Shown one piece after another: positions 1-11,430 of a DNA stretch of 64,000 nucleotides. Source of the stretch: Pegea sp. RAD2-039 (lineage: Eukaryota; Chordata; Thaliacea; Salpida; Salpidae); the NCBI GenBank assembly GCA_034620365.1, contig JAQGEQ010000016.1:62001-126000 (forward strand). Reading direction: 5' to 3'. The position numbers were made by a program, and so were the translations under genes. Each line of letters opens with the position of its first letter. The stretch's first letter is position 1. The notes below the pieces were generated by a model. It was given only the letters and a program-made list of their open reading frames with translations, ran no database searches and was not told where the DNA came from.

Positions 1-112
1 GTAATTACATAAATGCAAAAAAATGTTAATTAGTTATTTTTGCGTAGAAATGCAGATAAATTTCTTTTATGAAGGTTGTTTGAGTAATTTCATTTATTTA
101 CCAAAGAGGGTA
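1..112. repeat. dispersed repeat R2, copy 1 (partial)
   Basis: This AT-rich non-coding stretch recurs almost unchanged at about 15525-15630 and, more diverged, at 11325-11430. It is cut by the left edge of the window. It joins directly to LINE 3' sequence at about 110, and the copy near 15630 shows the same junction, so the two loci share a duplicated segment that includes the junction. Confidence 0.75.
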
Positions 113-285
113 CCTGAAGAGAGCATTTCGAGCTAACACATACTCACAAATAGTATCTATTATTGTTGGCAATATCAAAACGGTTCAACTTCTGTTTCAA
201 CAACACAAGTGATTATGACATGGCAATGTCTGATGACAGTTTTTCCAGGTACCAGTTGCACAAAATCAAAAATTAGTGGTTGTTG
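113..285 (-). mobile_element. LINE 3'-end fragment, 5' truncated
   Basis: Read on the minus strand this matches the end of the LINE coding region and its 3' tail, as seen more completely at 25608-27600 and 56285-56745. Shared marks are the GAGAGCA/GCTAACACATACTCACAAAT tail block and the GGCAATATCAAAACGGTTCAACTTC block. The second block lies at the end of the reverse-transcriptase ORF. Where other copies continue the ORF, this one runs into the 15-bp minisatellite. Confidence 0.7.
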
Positions 286-512
286 GTCACGTGGTTGTTG
301 GTCACGGGGTCCCTGGTCACGTGGTCGCTAGTCACGTAGTTGTTGGTCACGTGGCTGTTGGTCACGGGGTCGCTAGTTACGTGGTTGTTGGTCACGTGGT
401 CGTTAGTCAAGTGGTTGTTGGTCACGTGGTCGTTGGTCACGTGGTCGTTGGTCACGTGGTCGTTAGTCAAGTTGATGTTGGTCAAGTGATTGTTGGTCAC
501 GTGGTCCTTTGT
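276..512. repeat. 15-bp E-box minisatellite, array 1 (~16 units)
   Basis: Tandem units approximate GGTCACGTGGTCGTT. Most contain the palindrome CACGTG; variants with CAAGTG or CACGGG lose it. Because 15 is a multiple of three, several frames stay open on both strands and give pentapeptide-repeat ORFs. I regard these as by-products of the repeat rather than genes. Confidence 0.95.
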
Positions 513-518
513 TCTTGG

Positions 519-795
519 TTTAACGCCTTTGCCAATTTTAATATATTTTTATTTATCTAAAATTCAATTTATAAAGTTGATTAAACTAATTTTCAAGCTT
601 TCTAACTTTTGTAAAAACCTTTTGTTTTGATTCAATAAAAACATAAACTTGTTTTTGTAGCTACTTTTTAAAAACAAAGCTTTTTCAAAGGTTAAACTAA
701 GTGATATGATCAGAAAAGCGTTTAAGAAATGATCAAAATTTAAATAATTTAATCATTTAAGGAAATTCAAAGTTGACAGTTTACGATCTATTTGG
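519..795. repeat. dispersed repeat R1, copy 1
   Basis: Non-coding AT-rich segment that recurs at 10965-11205 and 14796-15076 with only scattered substitutions. In this copy and the 14796 copy it follows LINE-derived sequence. At 10965 it is directly followed by repeat R2, so R1+R2 may be one ancestral element that other copies show interrupted. Confidence 0.75.
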
Positions 796-829
796 TAAAT
801 CACCCTAAATACTAAATCTACAGAAATTT

Positions 830-1043
830 ATTGGTGGTTTTATTTCTTTATTTGTTACAATAAATACGAAGGAAGGTACCTGAAGAGAGCACCTCTCTCT
901 AACACAAATCCTCACAAAAAACATCTTATAATGTTGGCAATATCAAAACGGTTCAACTTCTGTTTCAACAACACGAGTGGTTCTGACAGGGTAATGTCTG
1001 ATGGCAGGTTTTTCGAGTACCAACTGCGCAAAATCAAAAATTA
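830..1043 (-). mobile_element. LINE 3'-end fragment
   Basis: Same 3' LINE sequence as 113-285 but diverged. The tail lies at low coordinates (TTTATTTCTTTATTTGTTAC), and the GGCAATATCAAAACGGTTCA block follows. It runs into the largest E-box array at the same internal position as the other array-bearing copies. Confidence 0.7.
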
Positions 1044-2738
1044 GTGGTTGTTGGTCACGTGGTTGTTGGTCACGTGGTAGTTGGTCACGTGGACGTTGGT
1101 CAGGTGGTTGTTGGTCACGTGGTCGTTATTCAAGTGGTCATTGGTCACGTGGTAGTTGGTCAAATGGTAGTTAGTCAAGTGGTTGTTGGTCACGTAGTCG
1201 TTAGTCACGTGGTTGCTGGTCACGCAGTTGTTGGTCGCGTGGTTGTTAGTCAAGTGGTTGTTGGTCATGTGGTTGTTGGTCACGTGGTTGTTGATCACGG
1301 GGTCGCTGGTAACGTGGTCTTTGGTCACGTCGTAGTTGGTCAAGTGGTTTTTGGTCACGTGGTCGTTGGTCACGTGTTGGTTGGTCACGTGGTCGTTAGT
1401 CAATTGGTTGTTGTTCACGTGCTCGTTGGTCACGTGGTGGTTAGTCAAGTTGATGTTGGTCACGTGGTCGCTGCTCACGTGGTCCTTAGTCAAGTGATTG
1501 TTGGTCACGTGCTCGTTGGTCACGTGGTCATTAGTCAAGTGATTGTTGGTCACGTGGTCGTTGGTTGCGTGGTTGTTGGTCACGTCGTAGTTGGTCAAGT
1601 GGTTGTTGATCACGTGGTCGTTAGTCAATTAATTGTTGGTCACGTGGTAGCTGGTCACGTGGTCGTTGGTCACGTGGTCGTTGGTCACGTGGTTGTTGGT
1701 CACGTGATTGTTGGTCACGTGCTCGTTGGTCACGTGGTCGTTAGTCAAGTTGATGTTGGTCACGTGGTTGTTGGTCACGTGGTCGTTAGTCAAGTGATTG
1801 TTGGTCACGTGGTGGTTAATCAAGTTGATGTTGGTCACGTGGTAGTTGGTCACGTGGTCGTTAGTCAATTGGTTGTTAGTCACGTGATTGTTGGTCACGT
1901 GCTCGTTGGTCACGTGGTCGTTAGTCAAGTTGATGTTGGTCACGTGGTTGTTGGTCACGTGGTCGTTGGTTGCGTGGTTGTTGGTCACGTCGTAGTTGGT
2001 CAAGTGGTTGTCGGTCACGTGGTTGTTGGTCATGCGGTTGTTGGTCACGTGGGTGTTGGTCACGTGGTCGTTAGTCAAGGTAATGTTGGTCACGTGGTTG
2101 TTGGTCACGTGGTCGTTAGTCAAGTGATTGTTGGTCACGTGGTCGTTGGTTGCGTGGTTGTTGGTCACGTCGTAGTTGGTCACGTGGTTGTTGGTCACGT
2201 GGTCGTTAGTCAATTGATTGTTGGTCACGTGGTCGTTGGTCACGTGGTCGTTAGTCAATTGGTTGTTTTTCACGTGGTTGTTGGTCACGTGCTCGTTGGT
2301 CACGTGGTCGTTAGTCAAGTTGATGTTGGTCTCGTGGTTGTTGGTCACGTGGTCCTTAGTCAAGTGATTGTTGATCACGTGGTCGTTGGTTGCGTGGTTG
2401 TTGGTCACGTCGTAGTTGGTCAAGTGGTTGTTGATCACGTGGTTGTTGGTCATGCGGTTGTTGGTCACGTGGTTATTGGTCACGTGGTCGTTAGTCAAGT
2501 GGTTGTTAATCACGTGGTTGTTGGTCACGTGGTCGTTGGTCACGTGGTTGCTGGTCACGTGGTCGTTAGTCAAGTTGATGTTGGTCACGTGGATGTTGGT
2601 CACGTGGTTATTAGTCAAGTGGTCGTTGGTCACTGGGTCGCTGGTCACGTGGTCGTTCGTTGCGTGGTCGTTGGTCACGTCGTAGTTGGTCACGTGGTTG
2701 TTGGTCACGTGGTTGTTGGTCACGTGGTCGTTAATCAA
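1044..2738. repeat. 15-bp E-box minisatellite, array 2 (~113 units)
   Basis: About 1.7 kb of the GGTCACGTGGTCGTT-type unit in perfect 15-bp register. Blocks of variant units recur: the variant TTGGTTGCGTGGTTGTTGG occurs at about 1561, 1966, 2146 and 2386, with a near match at 2656. These spacings are 405, 180, 240 and 270 bp, all multiples of 15, so amplification also occurred in multi-unit blocks. The array gives spurious ORFs of 574 aa (+) and 385 and 195 aa (-). Confidence 0.97.
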
Positions 2739-2786
2739 GGCGATGATGATAGAGTTAGAGCATGGTGATGTTGATGATGACAACAC

Positions 2787-3140
2787 TGTGAAGCGATGAC
2801 GTCACAAGGCAGCAATGATGATGATGTCAGTTACCTGTAGCGGTAGTTTCTGGTAGATTTGTTTTAAATCGAAGCAATTCGCGCTGAATCGAGATTTTTT
2901 GGCGAGAATTGGCTGCTGTGTCATCAAAGTCACATATTCTGGTCTTCCTGTGAAGCGATGACGTCACAAGGCAGCGATGATGATGACGTCATTCACCTGT
3001 AGCGGTAGTTTCTAGTAGATCTGTTTCAAATCGAAGCAATTCGCGCTGAATCGCCAATTTTTTTAGCGAGTATTTGCTGCTGCGTCATCAAAGTCACATC
3101 TTTGGGTTCTCCTGTGAGGCGATGACGTCATCAAGTGATT
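2787..3140. repeat. ~162-bp tandem repeat with TGACGTCA palindromes
   Basis: Two full copies and the start of a third begin at 2787, 2949 and 3113, each opening with TGTGA(A/G)GCGATGACGTCA. The CRE-like octamer TGACGTCA is at 2797-2804, 2959-2966, 2984-2991 and 3123-3130. The rest of the unit (including AATTCGCGCTGAATCG and GTCATCAAAGTCACAT) is conserved between copies. No coding potential is seen. Confidence 0.85.
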
Positions 3141-3144
3141 GTCT

Positions 3145-3860
3145 TGCTCGAGACTTTTATCAAAATCGGAAGTGATGATTTCAGGTTGAATCCTGAGGTT
3201 AAAGACATCCTCTGATGATGATTTCGATGTTTCGACTTCCATCGCGTTGATGACAATGATGACGTAGATGATGATTAATATAAAATCCTAAATGTATCCT
3301 CGAAACCATTTTCTGAGGAGTTTTGAACATACTTTGGGAACTTGAAGATACTTTGAGGAGCTGAACATACTCTGGTGGTTTATTTTAAAAGATTATGTTC
3401 ATTACCAACTACCAATCTGTTCTTTTATTCTCCTTTTTAATTTGATGTAAATGTAATTGTTCTGAAACTGATATGCTTCAAACTACTTCAACTTTTAGAT
3501 GTATCTATATACGTACATTTAAATACATCAATTTTTTTTCAAATTATTTATAATTCTGATAATTAAACATAAAATAACAATTCTGAAATTCAACGACCAT
3601 TCAGTTGTTCTTATTTTCTCCACATAACCAAAGATGTTACGTTTTTACCATTTCACTATTTTCCAAAAGTCATGTTACTATCTAATTCATACTATTTTGT
3701 TCGTTCGCTGTAAGAGCTGTCATCTGTAACCAAGCGCTGAATAAAAGGAATAAATATTGAGACATGAATACCATTTTTTGACAAACAGTTTTCATAAAAG
3801 TATATTTGTTATATGAGAAAGAAGTTTTTACAACTTCAATCATATATAAATTCTAAGATA
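3145..3860. repeat. segmental duplicate, copy 1 (pairs with 7085-7790)
   Basis: Non-coding sequence of about 0.7 kb that recurs in the same orientation at 7085-7790. Shared landmarks include GGAAGTGATGATTTCAG, CGATGTTTCGACTTCCATC and GAGCTGAACATACTCTGG. Similarity is high but with indels, so this is an older duplication than the STAR-gene units further right. Confidence 0.8.
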
Positions 3861-6485
3861 GAAAGACAACTTGAGACTCTAAAACTGAAAAATTGAAAGA
3901 AAATTGAAGAACTCTTGAGACCCAACCCAAGATCTATGAACATTATTGGAATCCCTAAAATAATAAACAAACAATATTAAAGTATTTAGCGATTTAAACA
4001 TCTACAAAGTTGCCTTGAACATGACGAGATGAACTTTGCGACCTAAACACACTCTGATAATAATCATTTTTATTATTATTAAAATAAATAATTTTGGGAA
4101 ATATCTCACAAAAAATATCGTTGATTCAGATTTTACCAAATAAGCAAAAAACAAAATTGACAATTTATCTTTCTAAAAGCATATTGTAGCATTGTACATT
4201 GTTGAATTGATTTAATCGCTAAAATTACGTCATCGCTCACAAATGTTAGACTTCGTTTGGTGGATATATACGTCAATTTTGGCACAGAAGGAAAGCTATT
4301 GGCTCAGTAAGTTCAATAGAGGCACTTTTGTTAATTTGGAGATGCGACATGCATCGCTACTTAACTAATAATCTCTCGGAGACAGATGCAGACTGTTTCA
4401 GAGAGAAATAAATCTTAGTGTCTGCGTAATTTTAAACTTACACTGTAAAAGAAAATAAGTGAACAATTCAACAATTATTTTTCAATATCAAAACATTTTC
4501 TAGCTTCAAGCGGTGCGGTATATGATTATGTCATCGAATAATGACATTCGTACTTTGCTCTACTATAACAAATCGAATCAAAATGCACCTCCTTAGGTAA
4601 GTTTTTGATTTTCAATCTTTAGTAAACAACAACAATTTCTATTGAGAGCTTTAATTTAATCACTTGGTTTAAATCAACTATAATCTGTGACCCTGTATCT
4701 ACTAATGTTTGATTAACTGGCAGCTTTTACTTTGATTTCTAAACCAATTCAAGTTTAATCTTAACATCAATAAGTAATTAAATTATAAATGTTTGTGTTA
4801 ACTAAATAAAATTTAATTTAAAATTTGTTTGAAAGGTTTATTGGTAGTAACTGTTTTATTAAGGCTTATAAGAGTTTAAAATTAATTTGCGTTTCATTTT
4901 ACTGTCTTTTTTGATATGGACATACGGTTAGTATTATCGATTTCATTTAAAACACACGATTTGTAAATAGTTTAATAATTCTGGAAATAGATCATTTTCT
5001 ACTAGCTCACTCACATCTTAGTATTTGCAGTTAGCAATTGTAAAATGAGTCACGTGGTCAAGTGCTAAAATGCCTTACCTGGAAATGAAATAATTCAAAA
5101 CTGACATGTTTCTGCAAGCAATGATGCAGAACGTCAACAAGATTTTACTAAGTTTTGCTTTGTACCTGGTTTATGTCATTATTATATCATCAAAAATTAC
5201 AAATCGATGACTCATGTGATTCAAGGCTTGATCATAACCTTGAAAGTGAGTAGCGGAATCCATAACACCTTCATCTCATTTCAACATTTATTCAACAACT
5301 AGTACTTTTAAAGATTGAGTATTGTGACTTGAATAAGGTGACTCAATAAACGATTTTGAAGTTTTATTACGTTGTCTTGATTTAATGCTTCTTTTCGTTT
5401 GGAAACCGCAACAAACGAAATCTAAATTAAACTGATTACTTAAACAGCCTTTTAGAATGAAGTTGGCAGAACCAGGTGATTGGCCCAATAGTGAAAATGT
5501 TTTGTCAATCCAAGCTTGAACTGACGAAGCTGAATTACAAGATATATAATAAAATATAATATTATTATTAAAATGATGTATTCAGCAGTTAGTTTGATGT
5601 TTAGTGACATCAGGCGGCTGAAGTAAAAAAATTATTTAGAATTATTTAAGATATTAAACAGGAACAACAAAAGCTAATAACATCAAAGGGTCTACATCAA
5701 CGTTGTTTAACTGACAAATCTGATACAACAACGAAAGAATCTGGAAGAATTATTAGAGGTTGATCTAAAAAAGACTCTACGAAAGTCATCACAATCCTTT
5801 GAAAGAATTTGATTGAATAAAACTCGATTACTACAAATTGTGCCTTATCACTTTAACGCGTTTACTATTCAATACAAATTACTTCAAATTTATTTTTTCA
5901 AAAATATTTGATGAGATAAATGAATTGAGCTTTCTTTTCAAATGTGGGATTTGATTCTTCTATTACTTCATCAGATGCGATGTGATGTTAATGTACATTT
6001 TTGTTCCACTTGATTTTCAGCTTTTTTATAATCATTGAGATAATGATAATAATTATTATTATTCTTTTTATAATCACACTCTGATACAATCTGTCACAAA
6101 TTCTAAGATAACTTGAGACACTAAACAATTCGAGAAACTCTTGAGACCCAAACCAAGATATATAAACGATTTGAGAATCCTACAAACCCAAAGAATCCCT
6201 AATTTTTAGAATCTATTTAGGGGATCTAAACATCTTCTAAGATGCATTGAACATGATGAAATGAACTTTACGACCCAAATACACTCTGATACTCTAAACA
6301 TATTCCAGTACCCTAGATCTTAATCGCCTGATGACGTCATTAGAAGCGTTTGATCATCACATATGAGTGAAGTATGATCTAGGGAAATCGACGAGGTTTT
6401 GACGTCAAAGTCAGGGACATCCTGTTAAACAAAAGCGGTTTAATAGTTTTGCGTGATGATGATGACGTCACAATCAAGTTAAACG
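3861..6485. other. intergenic, no gene recognised
   Basis: AT-rich sequence with frequent stops. A 66-codon minus-strand ORF near 5288-5488 resembles nothing I know. A TGACGTCA octamer and related TGACGTC sites occur near 6330-6470. Confidence 0.6.
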
Positions 6486-6489
6486 ATAT

Positions 6490-6800
6490 TCGAAAAATTC
6501 TTAATTCGGGTTATTCTAATAAATTTTACTAATATTTAAATCCCCCAAAATATATAACTCAGGACACACAGCACTCTTCATAACCTTCAATAAGGCCTTA
6601 ACAGTAGCCTTACCATTAGTTTTAGAGGGTGGTAGATAGGTGCATATAAAAAAATAAAATTTGGACTTTGAATAATGAAAATCGAAAACAATAATCTCAA
6701 ATCCTGGACAATTAATGGCATCGATCTGAATTCTAGAGATCTTGAGGATTATTGGGTGCAATCGATGTTTTGTAAATTATACAAACACCGCCGCCTCTAT
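6490..6800 (-). mobile_element. LINE endonuclease-domain fragment
   Basis: On the minus strand a broken frame reads an exo/endonuclease/phosphatase (EEP) domain segment of a non-LTR retrotransposon. The CTYLPPSKTN and ELYILGDLN motifs are visible (the usual family pattern is YxPPS then ILGDFN). The upstream part carries the IEIIVFD-type strand and ends at about 6770. Stops and truncation make it a relic, parallel to 7900-8400. Confidence 0.75.
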
Positions 6801-6944
6801 CATACAGTTTATCACAACACGAACACAAAAATCGATATTTTGGTGCTAAAATATTTTTATCACATATTAAAAGCAAATTGTAGTTTTAGTAATTTGCTAT
6901 TAGTAAAATTAGTAAAAGTTACTAATTTGTAAATTTCTAAGATA

Positions 6945-7060
6945 AAGCTGTTGATTTTTAAGTTTTGTAAAACAATATTGAATCTGCTGGTTGGGACAGA
7001 ATCAAACGCTTTAGCAAAATTGAGATACATGAAGTCACAAGGAGTAATGAACTATAATGA
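6945..7060 (-). mobile_element. short LINE reverse-transcriptase fragment
   Basis: About 115 bp matching the minus-strand RT fragment at 29480-29590 (the DIMYLDVAKAFD region). It carries the same AAAACAATATTGAA and ATGAAGTCACAAGGAGTA-type landmarks. It lies a short way from the endonuclease fragment and merges into the 7085 duplicate. Confidence 0.6.
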
Positions 7061-7084
7061 ATTCACAACAAGGTTTACTGTCAT

Positions 7085-7790
7085 AATGGTAATTGCGACT
7101 TTTATCAAAAGCGGAAGTGATGATTTCAGATTGAATCCTTATTTCAGATGGTTAAGGACATCCTCTAATGATGATTTCGATGTTTCGACTTCCATCACGT
7201 TGATGACATAGGTGAAGATTAATCTAAATTCCTAAATGTATCCTCGAAACCTTTTTCTGAGGAGTATTGAACATACTTTGGGACTTAAAAGATACTTTGA
7301 GGAGCTGAACATACTCTGGTGGTTTAATTCAAAAGTTTATGTTCATTACCAACTCAATACTTATTCTTCTTTTATTCTCCTTTTTAATTTGGTGTAAATG
7401 TAATTGTTCTGAAACTGATATGCTTCAAACTATTTCATCTTATATATGTATCTACTTACATGTAAATACATCAATTTTCATTCGAATTATTTCAAATTCT
7501 GATAATTGAACATAAAATAACAATTCTATAAATTTAACGACCATTTAGTAGTTCTTATCTTCTCTACATAACCAAATGTTACCTTTTTACCACTTTAATA
7601 TCTTCACGAAGTCATATTACTATCTAATTCATACTATTTTGTTTGCTCGCTGTAAGAGCTGTCATCTGTAACCAAGCGCTGAAGAAAATGAATAAATATT
7701 GAGACATGAATACAATTTTGTGACAAACAATCTTTATAAATATATATTTGTTATATTAGAAAGAACTTGAAGTTTTTACAATAAAATTTT
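7085..7790. repeat. segmental duplicate, copy 2 (pairs with 3145-3860)
   Basis: Direct-orientation counterpart of 3145-3860. The left boundary differs: here LINE RT sequence adjoins, whereas at 3145 the TGACGTCA tandem repeat adjoins. The duplicated block therefore has its own edges. Confidence 0.8.
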
Positions 7791-7899
7791 TACTCGTTAC
7801 ATAAGTATTTAGTCGATGATTTATGCAAATTAAATCTGTTAAATTAAAACATTTTTCAAATAAATGTCTAATAATTGTAATTTTGATTTCATTTCTTAA

Positions 7900-8400
7900 T
7901 TTCTATTATGATAAAAAGAAGAGTTTTTGCTGAATTAGTACTTCGAGGAAGCATACAAGGATCTGACTTAAAATGGCTGAACTAGTATTGTTGCTATCCA
8001 AGTTAAACAATTTTTCTATATATTCTGAAATTGGTTTATTCCAATCAACTTTCCCAAAATTTAAATCCCCTAAAATATATAACTCAGGACACAAAACACT
8101 CTTCAGAACCTTCAATAATGCCTTAACAGTAACCTCAATATTAGTTTTAGAGGGTGGTAGATAGGTACATATAAAACGATAAAGTTTAAAAACGATAGAA
8201 TCTTCAATAAAAATAGTAACCTCTTCTTTAATTTTTGTCATTAGTTTCTAGAGAGTTGTAGGTGAGTGCAAATAAAACGATAAAATTTGGACTTTGAGTG
8301 ATGAAAAACAATTTCAAAAGCGGTAATCTCAAATCCTGGACAATTAATGGCATCCATCATAAATCTGGAGATCTTGGGTGCAAGCGATGTTTTATAATAT
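7900..8400 (-). mobile_element. LINE endonuclease-domain fragment, longer copy
   Basis: A minus-strand ORF at 7906-8241 reads RFICTYLPPSKTN, then a helix, then CPELYILGDLNFGKVDWNKP. This is the EEP endonuclease core of a CR1/Jockey-type LINE. Upstream (8262-8395) is the same sequence as 6650-6770. A stop-containing stretch separates the two parts, so the copy is dead. No RT follows within the fragment. Confidence 0.8.
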
Positions 8401-8559
8401 ACGCAATCACTAATCGCTTCTTACAAAATTGTGGAGCTCTTTCTCGCTTCAGAGTCATGTTAAAGAGTAACGATAAGGGTAATGATTACATAAAATATTT
8501 AAATTTTCTTCTTAACAACCATTTGTTCTCTAATTATCAACTTAAATTCTCTCCTTAGA

Positions 8560-10960
8560 TATTGTCAAGTGATCAGCTGTCATTCTGCCTCTGCTAGTGT
8601 CCAAATTTCTCAGTAAATACCTTAACAGCTAATCTCATCTATACAGATATTCACAAGGACTCAGTTTCACCTCCTATATTATACTCTTGGATAGCTTAAC
8701 TCTAACTCCAGTTTTATCTCCTCAATAAAACAATTCCTTAAATATAGATAACAACAAATCTAATTGATAAAAGTTTTCCAAATTTTCTTGAGGTTTTCAC
8801 TGGTATTTCGCATCTTTAATTTATATCAATGATATTAGACAAAGATAACGGAAATAAATGTTGAGTTTACCTTCGTTCTCCTTCGACAAAGTCCAAGTTT
8901 TGCTGGTGTACATTACTACTGCAGATAAAGGCAAGTATCTTTGGATTTTTCGGAAATAGAAGTGAATAACCCCTTTGAAGCAGCACACCCTTTTCCTCAT
9001 ACGAACACCGTCCTTACAAGATCAAATCTTTGACAATAATTTAGGTTAATAAACTCTAAATTTAGATAGTCACATTATTAGTTACGCTTTAATTTGATAT
9101 TTCAACTTAAATAAAAAATAGAATATTTTTAACTTTAATGAGATATAAAAATCTCAAGTGCTTCAATCAGAGTTATATCGATTAATTACACAAGCCAACA
9201 ACGAAAAGTTAAATGAATTTGGGATTTCCCTAATACGTAATTAATTAAAAATTAAAAACTTATAAATTAAACTTTTGTATCTGCAAATTGGCAACAGTGT
9301 CTATTTTTCACTAAATTTTTCAATTAAAATTGTATCTTTTAACTTAAAGTAACACTTTTAGCTATTTCGACAAATAACAAGCTTTTTCGAATAAAACTTT
9401 TTAGTTTAATATATTTATAAAGGTTCAGTGACATATTTAGTTTAACATGATAAGAAGAAAACCTTCTGGAAGGAAAATTGAGGAGCTCTTATGATGGCTC
9501 GTAGCAACAAACTATTATCCTCAAATATCAAAACTTGACAGAAATATTTAAATAGCAAAATTATTAAGCAATTTTTTGTAATGTTTCCTGAAGTACACTT
9601 AGTGATTGTTGCAAAATCTTTTTGATAAAGCTGAGAAGCTGTAAATTAGTAATAATAGGGAAATTGCGACTTATTGAACATATATCTTCATCTAACTTCA
9701 AACTCTAACTACCAAACTTACCAACTTTTAAAAGGTTTATGTTAGTTGATACTCGGCTACATTTTATAGTTTTAAAGACTGTATAGATACAATTAGTTCA
9801 TTCTAATGATGCAGTTGTGTTATTAATTAAGTATTAATAATAATAATTATTATTTAATAATAATAGATGTTATTTGTGAGAAAGTGTGTCCTTATTATTG
9901 AAATAAGTAAATAAATACAGAATTACCAAAATAAATTATGAAGTTTTTTTTATGAAAAAAGGCACTGGTTGATTATGATGTCAAATCTGTTAATAAACTT
10001 TTTATTTATGAACATTTATTATTTACTTTGCAACTTTGTAAACTCGTCAATGAATTAATCATTAAAATGTATTTTGTAAAACAAAAGCAAAATGAGTTTG
10101 GTAGAAACATTTTTAATTTAATTTCTACAAAATGTATTACTGAATTGTAAAAAACATTTTTGTTGTTAGGTTTAAAATAACTCCACTTAAGTCTGAAACT
10201 TTTATAGTTTTTAAGTAAATTATTAGTAAATAGATCATATTAAAACTTTATCTCTCTATAAAAATTGTTTAGATTGAATTACTTAAATAATAACATTAAT
10301 GACCTGATACAGCAGATTGTGTTGAGTTTTTTGTATGGTTATTGCCATCCTGTGTGTGGAAACAATGTCCACAACACAACAAGTGAAACAAAAAGAACGT
10401 TTTCATTTCATCTTCCTTTTCTTTGATCTTAGTTTTTATTCTTTATCTTTTAGTTGCTTGCAAAGCCATTCTAATCGACCTGGTTTCAATTTGCTTGGTA
10501 CATAGGTTAAATTGTTTCATAATACATTTATCTTTAAAACCAATTCAAGGAAGGCCAATGTTACGTTTACGTTTTGATTAATCCAAACAAAAAAAGCGAT
10601 TTGGAATTCATTTGTTTAAAGTTTGAGGAATGTGGCCGAATAAACTGTGCTGATTTAGCCTGTTGCTATCTAAGTTCGCCTCAATGATTCCTTTTTTGAA
10701 GTTTCCTGTTGTCACCTTATGCAAAAAATACGACAAAGACCATGAAAAAGAAGTTCAGTTTACTTTTATTAGCTTTGACAAATTGCAATATTTAATGATG
10801 TAACCCACAGCAGAAAATTGCTTTCTAAAAGGCAGCCTTGGTTTTGATGTTCAAATGTAAATTGAAGATGTACTTTTATTTGCGTTTTAGTAGAAATAGA
10901 CAAGATTATCTAAAGATTCTCAACGTCACAGCTGTCGATGTTTAACTCCTTTTTAATATT
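8560..10960. other. intergenic, no gene recognised
   Basis: AT-rich sequence with short ORFs only. I found no splice-linked exons, RNA genes or repeats shared with the rest of the window. Confidence 0.6.
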
Positions 10961-10964
10961 GAGT

Positions 10965-11430
10965 TCTTGGCTCAACGCTTTTGCCAATTTTAATATATTT
11001 TTATTTATCTAAAATTCAATTTATAAAGTTGATGAAACTAGTATTCAAGCTTTCTAACTTTTGTAGCAACCTTTTGTTTTGATTCATTGAAAACATAAAC
11101 TTGTTTTTGTAGCTACTTTTTAAAAACAAAGCTTTTCCAAAGGTTAAACTAAGTGATAAGATTAGAAAAGCATTTAAAAAATGATCAAAATTTAAATAGT
11201 CTAATGTTAAGAACCTTTATGGTCTTGTTTAGACAAACGTTTACTTTTATGTTGAACATTTAACACTTTTCATAATCAACAAACTCAAATATTAGTTATA
11301 ATTAATCAATTATAAAAGTGCTACTTGTAATTACATAACTGCAAAAAAATGTTTATTAGTTATTTTTGCGTAGAAATACAGATAAATTTCTTTTATGAAG
11401 GTTGCTTGAGTAATTTCATTTATTAAAAAA
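10965..11430. repeat. dispersed repeats R1+R2, contiguous copy
   Basis: R1 (10965-11205) and R2 (11206-11430) lie next to each other here without interruption. At 14796-15630 the same two blocks are about 330 bp apart. At the left edge of the window they are split by LINE and minisatellite sequence. This copy may be the undisturbed arrangement. No coding capacity is visible. Confidence 0.7.

Noticed and set aside
276-2738. CRISPR array
   Set aside because: Units are contiguous 15-mers with no unique spacers, and the context is eukaryotic.
1041-2786. Long ORFs (574, 385, 195 aa) across the E-box array
   Set aside because: They consist only of the translated 15-bp unit, on both strands at once, with no non-repetitive domain.
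5288-5488. 66-aa minus-strand ORF
   Set aside because: No similarity recognised, and nothing around it suggests a gene.
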